A stretch of DNA of 64,000 nucleotides from Parabacteroides sp. 52 (GTDB lineage Bacteria; Bacteroidota; Bacteroidia; Bacteroidales; Tannerellaceae): NCBI RefSeq assembly GCF_010500925.1, contig NZ_QVMG01000020.1:23918-87917 (forward strand). Direction: 5' to 3'. The notes beneath the pieces were generated by a model that was not told the DNA's origin, did no database searches, and saw nothing but the letters and a program-made list of their open reading frames with translations. Both the position numbers and the translations under genes were made by a program. Positions 63,944 through 64,000 of this stretch are shown here, one piece after another (position 1 is the stretch's first letter; the number at the start of each line of letters is the position of its first letter).

Positions 63944-64000
63944 GAACAATTCTACTGTTGATAGCTATCGTCAGTACTGATGATAACTATCGTTACTACT
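63944..64000. repeat. Tetra-palindrome element, copy D, cut by window end
   Basis: The flank GGAACAATTCTAC (from about 63943) resembles the copy C flank. Two 18-bp units follow at 63956 (TGTTGATAGCTATCGTCA) and 63978 (TGATGATAACTATCGTTA), with spacers GTAC and CTAC, and a third unit would begin at 64000: the same 22-bp period as the other copies. Confidence 0.75.

Noticed and set aside
1..64000. Prophage, integrative element or biosynthetic cluster
   Set aside because: No integrase, transposase, tail or capsid, relaxase, NRPS or PKS gene is present; most of the window is core metabolism, envelope and regulation.

Overview
This 64-kb stretch comes from a Bacteroidales genome, most likely a gut Parabacteroides-like (Tannerellaceae) species. 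Evidence: Bacteroidetes-type promoters (TTTG, 19-20 bp, TAnnTTTG) before many genes, a SusC/SusD pair, Mfa-like fimbrillins, many lipoproteins with short lipoboxes, a three-subunit fumarate reductase with di-heme-type cytochrome b, a hybrid two-component regulator with a propeller sensor, and GDP-heptose genes. The species call is inference; the order-level call is strong. No tRNA, rRNA, CRISPR array, transposase or phage gene was found.

Layout. 1-3021: two fimbrillin-family surface proteins, the first cut by the window edge. 3022-4000: a repeat-dense non-coding region. 4001-7626: sulfatase, glycyl-tRNA synthetase, FKBP lipoprotein. 7743-17132 (minus): an eight-gene operon with a TonB receptor, DUF4876 lipoprotein, DUF6850-like barrel, Cys/His lipoprotein, PepSY-type membrane protein, ABC ATPase and permease, and a DUF4857-like protein. 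17334-21547 (minus): acyltransferase, then PASTA protein-rluD-ddl, then rpmH. 21548-22471: a gene remnant and repeats. 22472-25169: metK behind a SAM-II-like riboswitch, a small RNA, dusB. 25201-32945: sensor kinase, mnmD, a sugar oxidoreductase/aminotransferase pair, metG. 33005-33977: a second repeat-dense region. 33978-41803: AraC regulator, SusC, SusD and an aryl-sulfate sulfotransferase. 41971-43505: membrane LytTR regulator with a LiaF-like protein. 43800-47319: fumarate reductase. 47587-52232: hybrid two-component regulator and lipocalin. 52434-58311: beta-helix lipoprotein divergent from a VTC polyphosphate polymerase-DUF4956-DUF2490-LytS/LytTR operon. 58348-63784 (minus): ahcY followed by a full GDP-heptose pathway and a glycosyltransferase.

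The strongest undescribed signal is non-coding. Three complete intergenic elements of 107-108 bp (3549-3655, 21761-21868, 33096-33203) and a fourth running off the end (from about 63944) share one architecture: four 18-bp near-palindromes of form TGNYGA-N6-TCRGCA, separated by exactly 4 bp (strict 22-bp period), bounded by inverted flanks of about 12 bp. Spacing is invariant while the palindrome cores differ between copies. Two of the copies lie in larger composite repeats with the same module order in opposite orientation.

Other points of interest are a two-copy small-RNA family, the SusCD-sulfotransferase locus, and the polyphosphate polymerase operon with its own two-component system.
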